A stretch of DNA of 64,000 bases, taken from NCBI GenBank assembly GCA_033439765.1, contig JAULSN010000012.1, forward strand, positions 248,001 to 312,000, read 5' to 3'. A model generated the notes under the pieces. It saw nothing but the letters and a program-made list of their open reading frames with translations. It was not told where the DNA came from and made no database searches. The translations under genes were made by a program, and so were the position numbers. Below are positions 10,416 to 20,634 of the stretch, in pieces. The stretch is from Lasiosphaeria ovina. Taxonomy: Eukaryota > Ascomycota > Sordariomycetes > Sordariales > Lasiosphaeriaceae. Numbering within the stretch: the stretch's first letter is position 1; every line of letters begins with the position of its first letter.

Positions 10416-12099
10416 ATGAAAGCACATACCCTCTTGGAGAGCCTCTTTCTGGCAGCAAGCAGCATTGCCCGCGTGGCAAGCGCTGCCAACGCAAAAGACA
10501 TGCAACTCATACAATATCCCCGTCATAGTCACGTCGACCAACCTTGTTTTCGGGCTGCCTCACTTCCAGACCGACTTTGACGTGGCCGACTTTGTCGACA
10601 CGATCACGAGCAGGAATGTCACCACGGCGTCCAGCGTCATCGCCCCTGGTGTCCAGGTTGTCACGGCAACCTACAACATCACGGCCACCTTCTGCAGGCC
10701 AGGCAACGGCAAGCCAAATTCCAAAAAAGAAGAGCACGGTGCTAATAGCCACCCATGGCCTGGGGTTTGAGAAGACGTAAGTTTAGACGGGTGTGACATG
10801 CTCCAGCTCGAACCTGCCAGAGTGATTATCGTTTCACTTTTTTGCTGGCGGCTTGACTCCCCCGATTGACATTCCGCCGGGAACCAGGTACTGGGATCCG
10901 CAGCTCAACAAAACCATGTACAGCTTTACGGACTGGGCGATCGGGCAGGGGTATTCCATCTTTTCGTATGACCGCCTCGGCGTGGGCGCGTCGTCACGGG
11001 TCTCGGGTTACGTGGCGCAGCTTTCAAACCAGGTCGCCATCCTGGCCGAGCTCACCAAGCTGGTCAAGGCCGGCCAGTTCGTCGGCGGCACGGGCAAGCC
11101 CCCGGCCGTGGTCCTGCTCGGCCACAGCTTCGGAAGCATCATCTCCATCACCGCCCTCGCCAACGACTTGTCGATTGCCGACGGCATTGTGCTTACCGGT
11201 GCGTTCTCCCGCATCTAACTGCCGAGCAAAACTTTGATGAACCGCACTGATGAGATCCATGTGTCGTTCTGCAGGCTTCAGCTTGAACAATACGTTTTTG
11301 AACGGGCTGGGATTCGCCGGGGCGGAGCCATCCGCATTGCCTCGATCCAATCGCCGGCCAAATGGCGCCAGCTTGACACTGTGAGCTTCCTTTGCCCTGT
11401 TTGTCTTCTATCTGTCTTCGATAGACCAGGCCCCCCTTGAATGTTGTCGAGTATGTAATTGGATCTGACAGTGGCGAACCAGGGTTATCTGACGAATGCC
11501 GACGTCCTCACCAACGTGGCCACGTAAGCTACATCCCTCCCATAGGCAAGAGTATCTACTGATTATGCTGCTTGCACTCTTCAGATTCTTCAAGGCGCCC
11601 GACTACGATCCGGCGGTGGCTCAGTTTGCGGAGAACACCAAGACTCCGCTTACAGTCACCGAACTCCTGGCGGCTTCGGGCATCACCGACCCCCCCGCTG
11701 CGTTTACGGGCCCAACCATAGTGAGGACCCCCTATTTTTAATGTTTTCAATGTTTCTGTTCTTGCACTCACCCGTGCACATGATGCGCTAACCATTGGGC
11801 TCCTCTCGGCCGGATCCCATCAGATTATGTCTGGCCAGTTCGACTTCATCTTCTGCATGTCCGAGTAAGTTTCTGCCTCCGTTGATTCCAAGAAAGAACT
11901 GTTTGATTGTGGATTACTTCTAACAGCTACTACCAGCTGCGACGACCTCCTCGAAAACCCAGGCGAGGGGGTCTTCTCCCACGCCAAGTCGTTCAAAGCC
12001 GTCAGCTTCCCAGGCGCCGGCCACGGGCTCAGCCTGCACCTCAACGCCGCGGAGTCGTTCAAGAATACCACCGATTTCCTCGCTTCCAATGGGTTTTGA
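10416..12099 (+). pseudogene. secreted alpha/beta-hydrolase, frame broken at three places
   Basis: A serine hydrolase of the fungal secreted alpha/beta-hydrolase type: signal peptide (MKAHTLLESLFLAASSIARVAS) from ATG 10416, nucleophile elbow GHSFG at about 11121-11135, and a candidate catalytic His in GAGHGLSLHLN near the C-terminus. Six introns fit: 10777-10887, a second ending at 11274 (donor about 11202), 11381-11482, 11524-11584, 11721-11823 and 11865-11936. They give a coherent protein except for three frame changes that no intron explains: one extra base near 10497 just after the signal peptide, one extra base in the A6 run near 10729, and a shift between about 11300 and 11345. The flanking segments still read as conserved protein, so decay is recent or the breaks are base-calling errors at short homopolymers. 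The substrate is unknown. Confidence 0.7.
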
Positions 12100-12572
12100 G
12101 CGCGATTGGGATACCGAAGTACCCAGATCAGGGAGGTGTGTGGTGGGCACGCGGGAGGGAGTTGGTGTGCGAGAGAGGCATCTAACCAGCATTTACATTG
12201 GAAGTAAGCAGGGTGCCTCAGGTAAATAACTACCTGGAACTAATGATATGACTTCCAAGTAATAAAAAGCATATAATGGTCATACTGATAAGTTCACAAC
12301 ATGACAGTCTTCATGGTGAACAGGTGGTAATGAGAAAAATAGGGGTGATAGACTGTATACTTATTTTTATCTTGCATATATTTATAGATATCCTCGAGAG
12401 GCGCGATTTCGTACTAACTGGTGAGTAAATAATATGAAATGTTTATTATTCTAGACATTATCAAGATGTGAGGTGAGGAAGGTTTTGCCAAGACAAACCC
12501 CTGACAGAGGGTGCTGTATTTAGTGGCTAAAACACCCCCCAACTCACAACCAACAAATCAGCTCAGCTGCCT
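12100..12572. other. intergenic, AT-rich
   Basis: AT-rich between 12190 and 12480. No open frame or repeat of note is seen before the tRNA. Confidence 0.5.
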
Positions 12573-12644
12573 GGACGAATAGCTCAGGGGTAGAGCAACC
12601 GGCTGCAGTCCGGTAGGTCACGCGTTCAAATCGCGTTTCGTCCT
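12573..12644 (+). tRNA. tRNA-Cys (anticodon GCA), no intron
   Basis: The full cloverleaf is visible. The acceptor stem GGACGAA/TTCGTCC pairs at 12573-12579 and 12637-12643, with discriminator T. The D arm is GCTC...GAGC. The anticodon stem ACCGG/CCGGT encloses loop CTGCAGT with anticodon GCA at 12605-12607. The T arm ACGCG/CGCGT encloses TTCAAAT. A T5 run at 12649-12653 is the Pol III terminator. The gene lies 27 bp from the left end of a TA-flanked MITE. Confidence 0.94.
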
Positions 12645-12648
12645 CATC

Positions 12649-12653
12649 TTTTT
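12649..12653 (+). terminator. Pol III T-run after tRNA-Cys
   Basis: Five consecutive T lie 5 nt after the discriminator base, the usual Pol III stop. Confidence 0.7.
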
Positions 12654-12670
12654 GCACCATCCTTGCACTG

Positions 12671-12939
12671 TACGAAGGCTGGGGCAAAAAGAAAGGGTCA
12701 CCTTCCCCAGTGCCAGTTTCAGGACGCCACGTTCCAGAATTGGTTAAGCCTCGCACGCCAGCTGCCTACCAACAAGCTAATCTTTCACAGTGCAAGAAGA
12801 TAAAGGTCTTTAGGGCTATTATAGTGAGCTCGGCAATCTCCAAGGCCTTGGCCAGCACCTGGCAAGCCATTTATACTGTGGGAATTCAAAACTTGGCTAC
12901 TGTGGAGGGTGACCCTTACTTTTTGCCCCAGCCTCCGTA
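12671..12939. mobile_element. MITE-like element with TA ends, downstream of tRNA-Cys
   Basis: The left end reads TA then CGAAGGCTGGGGCAAAAAG and the right end is its inverted copy, CTTTTTGCCCCAGCCTCCG then TA when read with one internal substitution. About 36 bp pair with four mismatches and weaker pairing continues inward to about 60 bp. The element is about 270 bp, has no transposase frame, and the flanking TA on each side matches the target-site duplication of the Tc1/mariner/pogo superfamily. I infer a non-autonomous element of that group. Confidence 0.7.
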
Positions 12940-13591
12940 CCTCCCCAAGAGGTCTGTCTCATTGGGCTTTCCCCCCTTGATACGAAGAGTCCCTTTTGTT
13001 TTAATTTTCCGTTCCCGACCTCTTTGCTGCGCTGTTAATTGCATCAATCGCCATTGGCCGATCCACCGGGCTTGGCCTACAGCAATCGACGGCCCAATCG
13101 AGCGACCCGAGCGGCGAGTGGCAAGTCGCACACGATAACTGAGGCCGGACAGTTGGTCATGGCCCCGGAAGCGAAGCCGTTCCGTGGCCGCGGAACTGCC
13201 CGCTGTGTCCATCAGCATCTTCTCAGGCCTACTTCCGAGATTTACACGTCATTTTTAATCGGCAGTCGATACGTACCCGTTAGCTGTTCTAGCCGATGTG
13301 ATACCCCCAAAACCGTCTTCAGCGCCACTCCAACCTATCAGCCATGCCTCCTTTTCGGGTTCTACGCCGATCTGAGGATGCGGGATCTGAGGATGGAGTC
13401 GCTTCCGGATCTCTACTTATCTTAGTCATGTTGTAGTTCATGACCAGGACCGCCCACGGACAACCAAGTTAAAGATGCCATGGCTTGGCATCTCACCAGC
13501 AGTCCAGCGCCCCCATGCTTATGCCGACTTGCGCCATCGCCTTGGGTCTTGGACAGCTGGACATCTCAACACTGAGTAGCCGAACGTCGCC
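12940..13591. other. intergenic between MITE and membrane-protein gene
   Basis: This 0.65 kb is probably the promoter of the following gene. No distinct element could be assigned. Confidence 0.5.
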
Positions 13592-16462
13592 ATGAATTCC
13601 ATCCCGCCCTCGTCGCCACTTCAGTACGTCTGGCAAGTCGACGCATGGAGCCCTTCAGAGTCCACTTTGTCAATGTCTGATCACCAAGAGTCGCTGCCAT
13701 CGCCTCTGTCACCGCCCGGTACGTGCGTCTCTGGTCTGGACGACGTAGATATCTCCGATTACGGCGACGATGTGCTAGGCTCACGTACTGAGCTTGGCAC
13801 GTTTCCGACCCCCGGCCCAAGTCCTTCGCTTGCCTTCCGCCAGGTACAACACCAAGACTCCCTTCATGTTCCCAAGTACACCGGTCAGGCTCGCATTCGT
13901 GATGGCAAATCCATCACCGGTTCCAGACGGGTAGCATCCGAGCTGTCGCAAGACAATCTCCAAGTTGAGGGTCCACCGAGCCAGCATTACTTCTCACTCC
14001 AGTCCAGCCGTTCGCCGTATGGCCAACATCATTCGTCTCCAGACGGGTGGTGGGAATGGGTTTGGAGACTTCTCGACTCGCGCTGGATGATGTACGGGTT
14101 GTTGTTGCTCGGCATCGCCTTTGCCACCTCGCATCACGTCTTCTACGCTAGTTTGACCGGCAAGCCGGTTGACGGCCAGCTCATGATGATGATGCGCATC
14201 GGCAACTTGCTGGCATACATATCCAAGTCCGCCATGGTATCGGCCATCGTTTTCGCATACCGACAGCAGATCTGGGCCACGGTCAAGAGAAAAACACTCC
14301 AGCTCGGCACCATCGACAGCCTTTTTGCAGCGGCAGATGATGTGACGGCGCTGGTAAATTGGGAGTTTGCCACAAAGGCAAAGGTTGCCTTGTCTCTGGC
14401 AACAATTGTATGGTCAGTATTTATCGTTACCGGTCCCTCCTTTGGTCTCTGAACTACGGTATTCTACAATCCAATCCCTAAATGTTTATTGGTGTGGTAC
14501 TTGGGCAGAACAAATGTTACAACCCAGCAAATAAATCGGCCAGGGAAAGCCTTAAATTGGTATTTTTGGAGAAGAGGTGGTCCTTTAGGATTCTGAAATA
14601 AGGATCCTAATAGCTTTTACCTTCCTCGGCGAAAAATCCCTGGGGCGAGCCGTAAGACATTGCAGTCTTTCAAATCTTGGAAAGCCCCCGCTCATAAATA
14701 TTCAGGGATTGGATTGCAGCTTGGCTATATTTTCATGTTTGCCGGCTAACAGAGACTCATTAGGCTCTTTCCCCTTACGGCAATCTTGACCCCGGCGACA
14801 CTCACCATCGTGCCCTTGGCAGAGACACAGGATACCTTCTGCTCTTCAGTTCGAACTCTCAACTTTAATGCCGAAAAGACGAAGAATTGGAGGAAACAGA
14901 CGCGCATCAACAACTACCCTGGCATTTCTCTATCTCTGTGGAACTCTACTCTGCCCAACTCGGACAAAGTCTTTGCGCCATTCAACGACACATTCTTTGA
15001 CTACTGGACGGGCACCACCTGGCAAACAACAATGTTGTCGACTCTGAGCACATTCGCGGACAAGGTCGTTGCCAGAGAGAATGCCTCTGTCGAGACTTGC
15101 GGCGCTAGTTGGAACTGCTCTTACACCATCTCATTCACGGGGCCCGGTTATAAGTGCAGCCAAATCATAAGGGGCCGGGGGAACAGTAGCGAGAAGCTCG
15201 CCCGGATGCGCGCGCCGTTCAATACAGGGGACCTGATCCCTGATGGCGACTTCAGCTACATTGGACACACATCCCTTGGCGAGTATTACTCCAACCAGAT
15301 TGACGCCGGCCAAGGGGGTGCTCCGACTACACCGCCTCCGTTTCCGAAACATCTGGGAGCCTTTAGGACCGAACCCGTCTTGTGGATTGGCCACTCGGAC
15401 TTAATTCATGCGGACAAGCCCGTGCCGGACAGATCCAATTCAAGATGGAACTCGTCCTTCACGCCCTCGATTTTTCGATGCGAACACTACGTCACAAAAT
15501 ACAAGGTCCTCTTCAACCACACACTCTCTGAGCAATTCACAACCGTACTCAGCAGGACTTATCTGCGCCCTCTAGTAAACACGACCTTCTTACCTATCAA
15601 GGCCGACGACGGTACCAGCGACACAACGACTGCCACTCCGGAGTCGGGCTACATCTACCCGCAGGACCTCAAAAGATACCGCCTCACGGCCGCGTACCAC
15701 TCCCTCGGCTATCAGATGCGCCTCAACCTCAACGGTTCGATCAAATTTGACCCGCCATATATTGTTGCCAACACCGAATTGATGAAGACGCAGCTCATCA
15801 ACAAGACGACCTACCTGGTTGTTCCCAACTTCTTGGACAAGATCCAAGCCCTGTACGACAACATTCTCCTGTCGCTCCTGGCTAACCCGCAGTTCATCGT
15901 CGTGGCTTGGGCGTCGCAGCCCACGCAGCAGAGCGGCGTGGGCAACGCCAGCACGGCCGCGGACCCGCGGCTGCTGTACCCGTGCACCAAGACGCGCGTG
16001 GCCAACGCCTACGCATACAACGCGCGCGACCTGTGGCTCGTCTACGGCCTGGCCATCGTCCTGGCCCTCGTCAGCGTGACGCTCGGCACCGCCGCGCTGG
16101 CCCAGAACAACAACCACGTCCGCAACTCGCGTCTGTCGAGCATCGTCGCCGCCACGCGCGCCCCCTGCTTCGAGGACCTGCCGTGGAAGTCGTCCAAGTG
16201 GGGAGAGGTGACGCACGAGATCCGCAAGACCCGCTTGGGCTACGGCTTGATCACGGATAACTTGAACACCCCTGGTGCCAACGTGCCGCCCCCCTCCACC
16301 GCCGGAGACCCTGCAGGAAGACCGCGGAGCAGCAGTGCAAGCGTTGAGTCGAGAGCAAAGGTGTATTACGGCTTCGCCCCAGAGGGCATCATCAAGCGAG
16401 GCCAAGGTCCGGTGATGGGGAAAGCCAGCGTCCTATCGTTCAAAACTGAGAAATTGGGCTGA
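13592..16462 (+). CDS. large fungal membrane protein of the 'formylmethionine deformylase-like' annotation group
   Basis: An 839-residue integral membrane protein. Exons 13592-14412 and 14764-16462 are joined in phase 2, restoring LATIVWLFPLTAILTPATL. The N-terminal 150 residues are Ser/Pro-rich and cytoplasmic. Hydrophobic segments follow at about 165-185, 205-225 and 260-285. Then comes a large, presumably extracellular domain with many N-x-S/T sequons and paired Cys (ETCGASWNCS, YKCS). A last membrane helix (WLVYGLAIVLALVSVTLGTAAL) precedes a cytoplasmic tail with LPWKSSKWGEVTHEIRKTRLGYG. Such proteins are common in Pezizomycotina and are often labelled deformylase-like, but no deformylase motif is seen and I assign no enzymatic function. 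The 351-nt intron is far longer than its neighbours because it contains a 256-bp MITE. Confidence 0.8.
14464..14719. mobile_element. MITE copy 1, inside the intron of the membrane-protein gene
   Basis: The terminal inverted repeats read CAATCCAATCCCTAAATGTT on the left and, reverse-complemented, CAATCCAATCCCTGAATATT on the right, about 24 bp with three mismatches. The element fills most of the 14413-14763 intron. Without it the intron would be about 95 nt, and donor, branch site (GCTAAC) and acceptor all lie outside it. The internal sequence matches copy 2 (16569-16765) in opposite orientation, so these are two members of one family. Confidence 0.75.
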
Positions 16463-16568
16463 AATAGTCAGTGTTGCTAATGCAAACACTCCAGTATGGT
16501 CTTTGGGAGTTTTGGCGGAGGGCTCGCAGTTCACTCGCATTCTGGCGATGTAAGTACTCGAGCTATAT

Positions 16569-16765
16569 ATAATCCAATCCTTGAATGTTTATTAGTAGGG
16601 AACCTTCTAAAATTTGAAAGGTCTTAATGTCTTACGGGTTGCCCTGAAGGTTTTTTACCGAGGCAATAGCTATTAGAATCCCTATTGTATATTCTCAAAG
16701 GCCTTTCTCTCTCTTAGAAAGACCAATTATTATTACGCTGATACATATGCAGGGATTAGACTGCG
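16569..16765. mobile_element. MITE copy 2, about 100 bp past the membrane-protein stop
   Basis: The left end ATCCAATCCTTGAATGTTTA and the reverse-complemented right end GTCTAATCCCTGCATATGTA are degenerate forms of the copy 1 ends. The core, including ATGTCTTACGG, a CCGAGG block and AGCTATTAG, matches the reverse complement of copy 1 in the same order. It is about 60 bp shorter than copy 1 and more diverged at its ends. No coding capacity. Confidence 0.65.
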
Positions 16766-16775
16766 TATATTTCTT

Positions 16776-17329
16776 TCACGGATTGGCAGCGACCGGCATC
16801 CGCAGGACGCTCTGCATGGCCAAAACCTCGTCGTCAATCACTGCCTTAAATAACCCTCTCAATAACCTCATCCATAAGTTGACGCATTTCCACGTCATGG
16901 GCTTCGTCGTCCTGAGGGGACTCTGGCTCTCCGTAATTCAGATCCACAGTCTCCAGCCATGGCTGGCTCAGGTTCTTGACGTAGAATACCCTCAAGCCCT
17001 TAATAGAATCGCGCTCTGGGTGAACCCAACCAATGACTCTGTGATGTGGTTATTAGGGGCTGGTACTTTCACCGGGAACGCCCAATCACTCACCTGATTG
17101 CTGAATCGGGGCCGGTGAAAGCAGCAGCTTCATTTCGGGATAAGTTGGCGAGCCAGATGCCGTCTCGGCTTGTAACCGACAGCCTGATTTCTTCTTCACT
17201 TCTCGGTGAGTTTTGACATGAGCCACCGAGAGTCCGTGTGTGTGTGTATGTGTGTATGTGCGACCGTGTAGACACCTCTATTACGGCAGACTTCTTTGAT
17301 TGTGTATTTAGAAGAGATGTGGAAACCAA
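16776..17329 (-). pseudogene. two-exon gene relic, unknown family
   Basis: I do not recognise the family. Minus-strand coding-like sequence runs from about 17329 to 17094, then a 55-nt intron (17093-17039, gtgagt...acag), then 17038-16846. The join reads AFTGPDSAIRVIGWVHPERD, and the following LRVFYVKNLSQPWLETVDL alternates like beta strands. A TAA at 16848-16846 is followed, one base out of frame, by more coding-like sequence (VIDDEVLAMQSVLRMPVAA) that ends at TGA 16776, so the 3' part appears frame-shifted. There is no ATG in frame at the 5' end, where a CA/GT repeat begins. It therefore looks truncated and broken. Its 3' end abuts MITE copy 2. A beta-propeller or lectin-like fold is possible but unproven. 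Confidence 0.45.
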
Positions 17330-17894
17330 TACCTACTGAAATAATTGGGGCAGAAATTTTGCCGTCGGTTTTGGAAAGTGAGAAGATAGGCGTATCAGCA
17401 GTTTAGTCTTTCTCAAGTTGCTCGTTGGAGATAAGGTGAGCATAAGGCGTAATTTAACGTTTATGAAACCAAATAATGACGTATATACATTCGTTATAAG
17501 AATTATGATATTTCGAAGAGCCAAAGCTGAGAATTTTGGAATTTCTGTACCTACCTAGAAACGTCACGAACCTCAACATGCGATCTTTCTGACCCTTACG
17601 ATTCCTTTGTGTTCGTCTCGACGCATTAGTTAGGTACACATCCATAAACTTGTTGTATTCCATGTTCAAACTAAAAATAATTTTCACTTCACAAAAGTTT
17701 GGGGTTCAGAATCGTCGGCCTTGTCAAGCTCAGGCAGCAGAGTGCCCTGCTGACTAACCACACTTTGCTTTCTTTTGGGCAGACGCGACAACGCGCTGTG
17801 CGCTGCCTGCTACTTGCCACACACCCATTGCATCGTCTGTTTGTCCACAGACCAGCATGAATAGCCAAACCCAGGTCCAGTAGCAGCATGTAAC
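17330..17894. other. AT-rich intergenic
   Basis: AT-rich at 17330-17700 and more GC-rich after that, leading into the promoter of the next gene. No gene is seen. Confidence 0.5.
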
Positions 17895-19198
17895 ATGCCT
17901 CGCCAACTGCCATGGCTTGTCAAGGGCAAAGGCAACCAGGCGGCAGCGCCCCCCAAACAGCCTGCTAGCTCCGCCTCAGCGAGCCACAGTCCGGCTCCAC
18001 CGCCTGCAAATCGCCCCACACCCCAAACCACACCCAACCCAAAGTCTGAAGAGCGTGACCCATCGTCAGATGCACGCACCAAGCCGAGGCGTAGCTTGGG
18101 CCTTCGCTCATGTGCGTTTATCAGCCAAACTTCCTTCCATCCCGATGCATTGGACGCGTGCTGACAGTTGCCCCAGTGCGGTCGCCGTCCACCTCACCAC
18201 CTCCGGAGCCGGTCAAGGAAGAGTAAGCCCGACCTGGGTCGCTTCGATGCGCATTAATACGCTAGATAGAGAGGTCTAACGCGTTTCTCAGGTTCATGAT
18301 AGACGGCGTCGACAATGACGATAGATATCGTATGGTCGAAGATGAGTTCTTCGCGGTGGCTGGCGACTTCACCCGTCACCTCCACGCTGCCGAGTATAAG
18401 CGCCTCAAGACTCTGGCCAACTCAGAGAATGCAGAGACCATTCAGAACATCTCGCGGCCCGTCACGGGGGACATGAGTGACCTCGTGAAGCGACGTCGTG
18501 CCGCACTCGAAAACGCGGCCAAGCAGCACCAGGCCATCCCGAAAGCTCTGGGGAAACGAGCCGGTGGGGATGGCTCGGAGAGCGACGATGAAGAGTCATC
18601 GTCACCGTGGGCGCCCACCTCCCTTCGGGGATTAATGGATAGCCCACGCAAGAAAGCAGTTCCTCTCGCAATTCTAGGTTCTGTTGCCGCGGGATCGCGT
18701 GCCGCTGTCAGCTCTCGAGAGCGTCTGAATGCAAGCCCCTCCAGGCAGCTGGCCCGTCATAGTGACGCCGAGTCGCGAGTGAAAACAGAAAACACCGACG
18801 ATGCGGATGAAGATGACGATGACGACGACGATCTCGACAACCAAGCCCCCTGGCCCACTCAACAGCAACCTCAACGTCTTTCCAAAAGTGCAGAGATATC
18901 TCTGTCCCGTCACAACACAGCTGGCGAACCACTCGTAAAGCTAGAGAGCCGGCCGCATCAAACCCCACAGGATAAGCCAGGTTCGGGCTCTAGCAACAAA
19001 TCGAAAACTGTGAATCTGCCTAGTATCAAGCAACCCAAGTACAGCCTGCTCGACCCTGATGAAGATGATGATTTCTTTTCCGGCTTGCGGACCCGGAGGA
19101 CCGAACGGAGACGGAGGCACGAAATCAAGACGGAAGCAAACGTCAAGACTTCAGACAGCCAGACAGTAGATTTGAGCGAAATTCCTTCCTTTCTGTAG
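17895..19198 (+). CDS. conserved fungal protein of unknown function, acidic/basic and probably nuclear
   Basis: A 389-residue protein from three exons, 17895-18111, 18177-18222 and 18292-19198, with introns of 65 and 69 nt. The joins give SLRSLRSPSTSPPPEPVKEE and KEEFMIDGVDNDDRYRMVED. The N-terminus is Pro/Ser-rich and disordered. The best-conserved block is at about 88-150 (FMIDGVDNDDRYRMVEDEF, then a helical HLHAAEYKRLKTLANSENA). An acidic run of Asp lies near 260, and the C-terminus carries DEDDDFFSGLRTRRTERRRR and ends VDLSEIPSFL. Mixed acidic and Arg-rich patches suggest a nuclear, DNA- or chromatin-associated role, which is inference only. No enzyme motif is seen. It is convergent with the dioxygenase gene, with 81 bp between the stops. 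Confidence 0.75.
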
Positions 19199-19279
19199 CA
19201 ATCTTGGCTATATTACGATACTACTTTGATTACAGAGCACCACGATATCGCGTCTCTCTCACGACACACTCGTTACAAT

Positions 19280-20634
19280 TTAGGCCTTGAAAGGCGTCTC
19301 AAATGGCCGCTCTGCCTGGGGAGTGATCCTCGCCAAGTGCCGTCGCTGACCATCCTTCCAGTCAATGAGCGCCGAGTGCTGCGTGACGCGGTTGTCCCAC
19401 ACAACAACAGTTCCTTCTTCCCACTTGACACGCGTCTGGAAGTCGGCGCCATAGGCTAGGTGGTCGTATAGGAACTTGAGGATTGCATCCGACTCCTCCT
19501 TCTTCAGGCCAACGATATCGCGGGTAACTGCGCGGCATTATTCCATCAGCCAAACCCCCTATTTGATTTTTTGATTTTTTTTTTCGAGGAGAGTGGGGAG
19601 CAACTTACACTGTGGGTTGACATAGAGTGCCTTCTCGCCCGTTGTTGGGTGCGTCCTCACGATGGGATGGGTGTTTACTACGGGTTCGCGTCTCTTGATG
19701 CCGCCTCGGGCTGCCGAAGCGTTGACCTGCTCGATGCCCGAATGCGTCGCCTGGAGCCCATGCAGACGCTCCTGGAACAGGGGGCTAAGCCGCTGGTACG
19801 CCTCGGCCGCATCGACGAACAGGGTGTCGCCTCCAGTCTCGGGCTTGTCGAGGATGTATAGAAAGGTCGTTCCCGGAGGCTGCTGTTCGTACGACACGTC
19901 CGAGTGCCACGCGACCGAGCTGATTCGGTTCGCGAAATACTGGTCGATCGTGTTGTCCCCAGCACCGCGATGCACGAGGTGGATCTCTGGGTGCCCTTCC
20001 GGGGACCCCGATGTTGGGTGGATGTGGTGTCTAATGGACAGGTCAAAATGTTAGCATCTGACTCTGTCTTCTCTGCTATCCCGGCACAAGGACAGCAGAC
20101 ATACCGGCCAAAGTAACCGCCAAACTCGAGCGCCTTCTCGATAGGCAGGTCCGCAAAGTCCTGGTTTCGGAAAGCGACCACTTTGCGCTCGGCTACCAGA
20201 CGCGCAAGCTCGTCCTTGCCAGCCGAGTTGAGCGAAGTGAGCTGAATGCCCTTGACCTCGGTGCCAATGGTCGGCGTAAGGTGCGTTACAGTGGAGCCCT
20301 CAGGGAGCAGGTTCGGGAATGACGGGTCGGCATCTTTGCCGTGGTCGACATGCTCGAATGGCTGGAGTGGTTGATAATACTGCCCGCGATTCCAGGTTGG
20401 GAGGTAATGAGGGTACTGCGCCGGAAGAGTCAGCGAGGACCCATCAAGTTTTGAGTGCACACCTGAGGCCACTGGCGAGCTCACCTTGGCTGCCTCGAAG
20501 CCCTTTTTCCCCGTCTCCGCGTCCTTATCAAACGTGGTCGGGGCTTCCTTGTACTGGCCCTTGAGCACCTGGAGCTTCAGGGCAGAAACCTCCGGGACGG
20601 GGACGGTCACGGTCTCAATGGCCGAGGGAGCCAT
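19280..20634 (-). CDS. TauD/TfdA-type Fe(II)/2-oxoglutarate dioxygenase
   Basis: A 376-residue non-haem iron dioxygenase, probably oxidising a sulfonate such as taurine or a related small acid and coupling this to decarboxylation of 2-oxoglutarate. Four exons, 20634-20485, 20415-20105, 20030-19609 and 19528/19527-19280, are separated by introns of about 69, 74 and 81 nt. The first intron is in frame and free of stops, so an unspliced reading also looks open. The iron ligands are visible as HSD in SVAWHSDVSYE and the distal His in VTQHSALIDW. The 2-oxoglutarate-binding Arg lies in RRHLARITPQAERP near the C-terminus. It is cytosolic, with no signal peptide. The exact substrate cannot be fixed from sequence. 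Confidence 0.9.

Noticed and set aside
15590..16405. A 271-codon minus-strand frame.
   Set aside because: Mirror of the membrane-protein exon; composition is that of a GC-rich antisense shadow.
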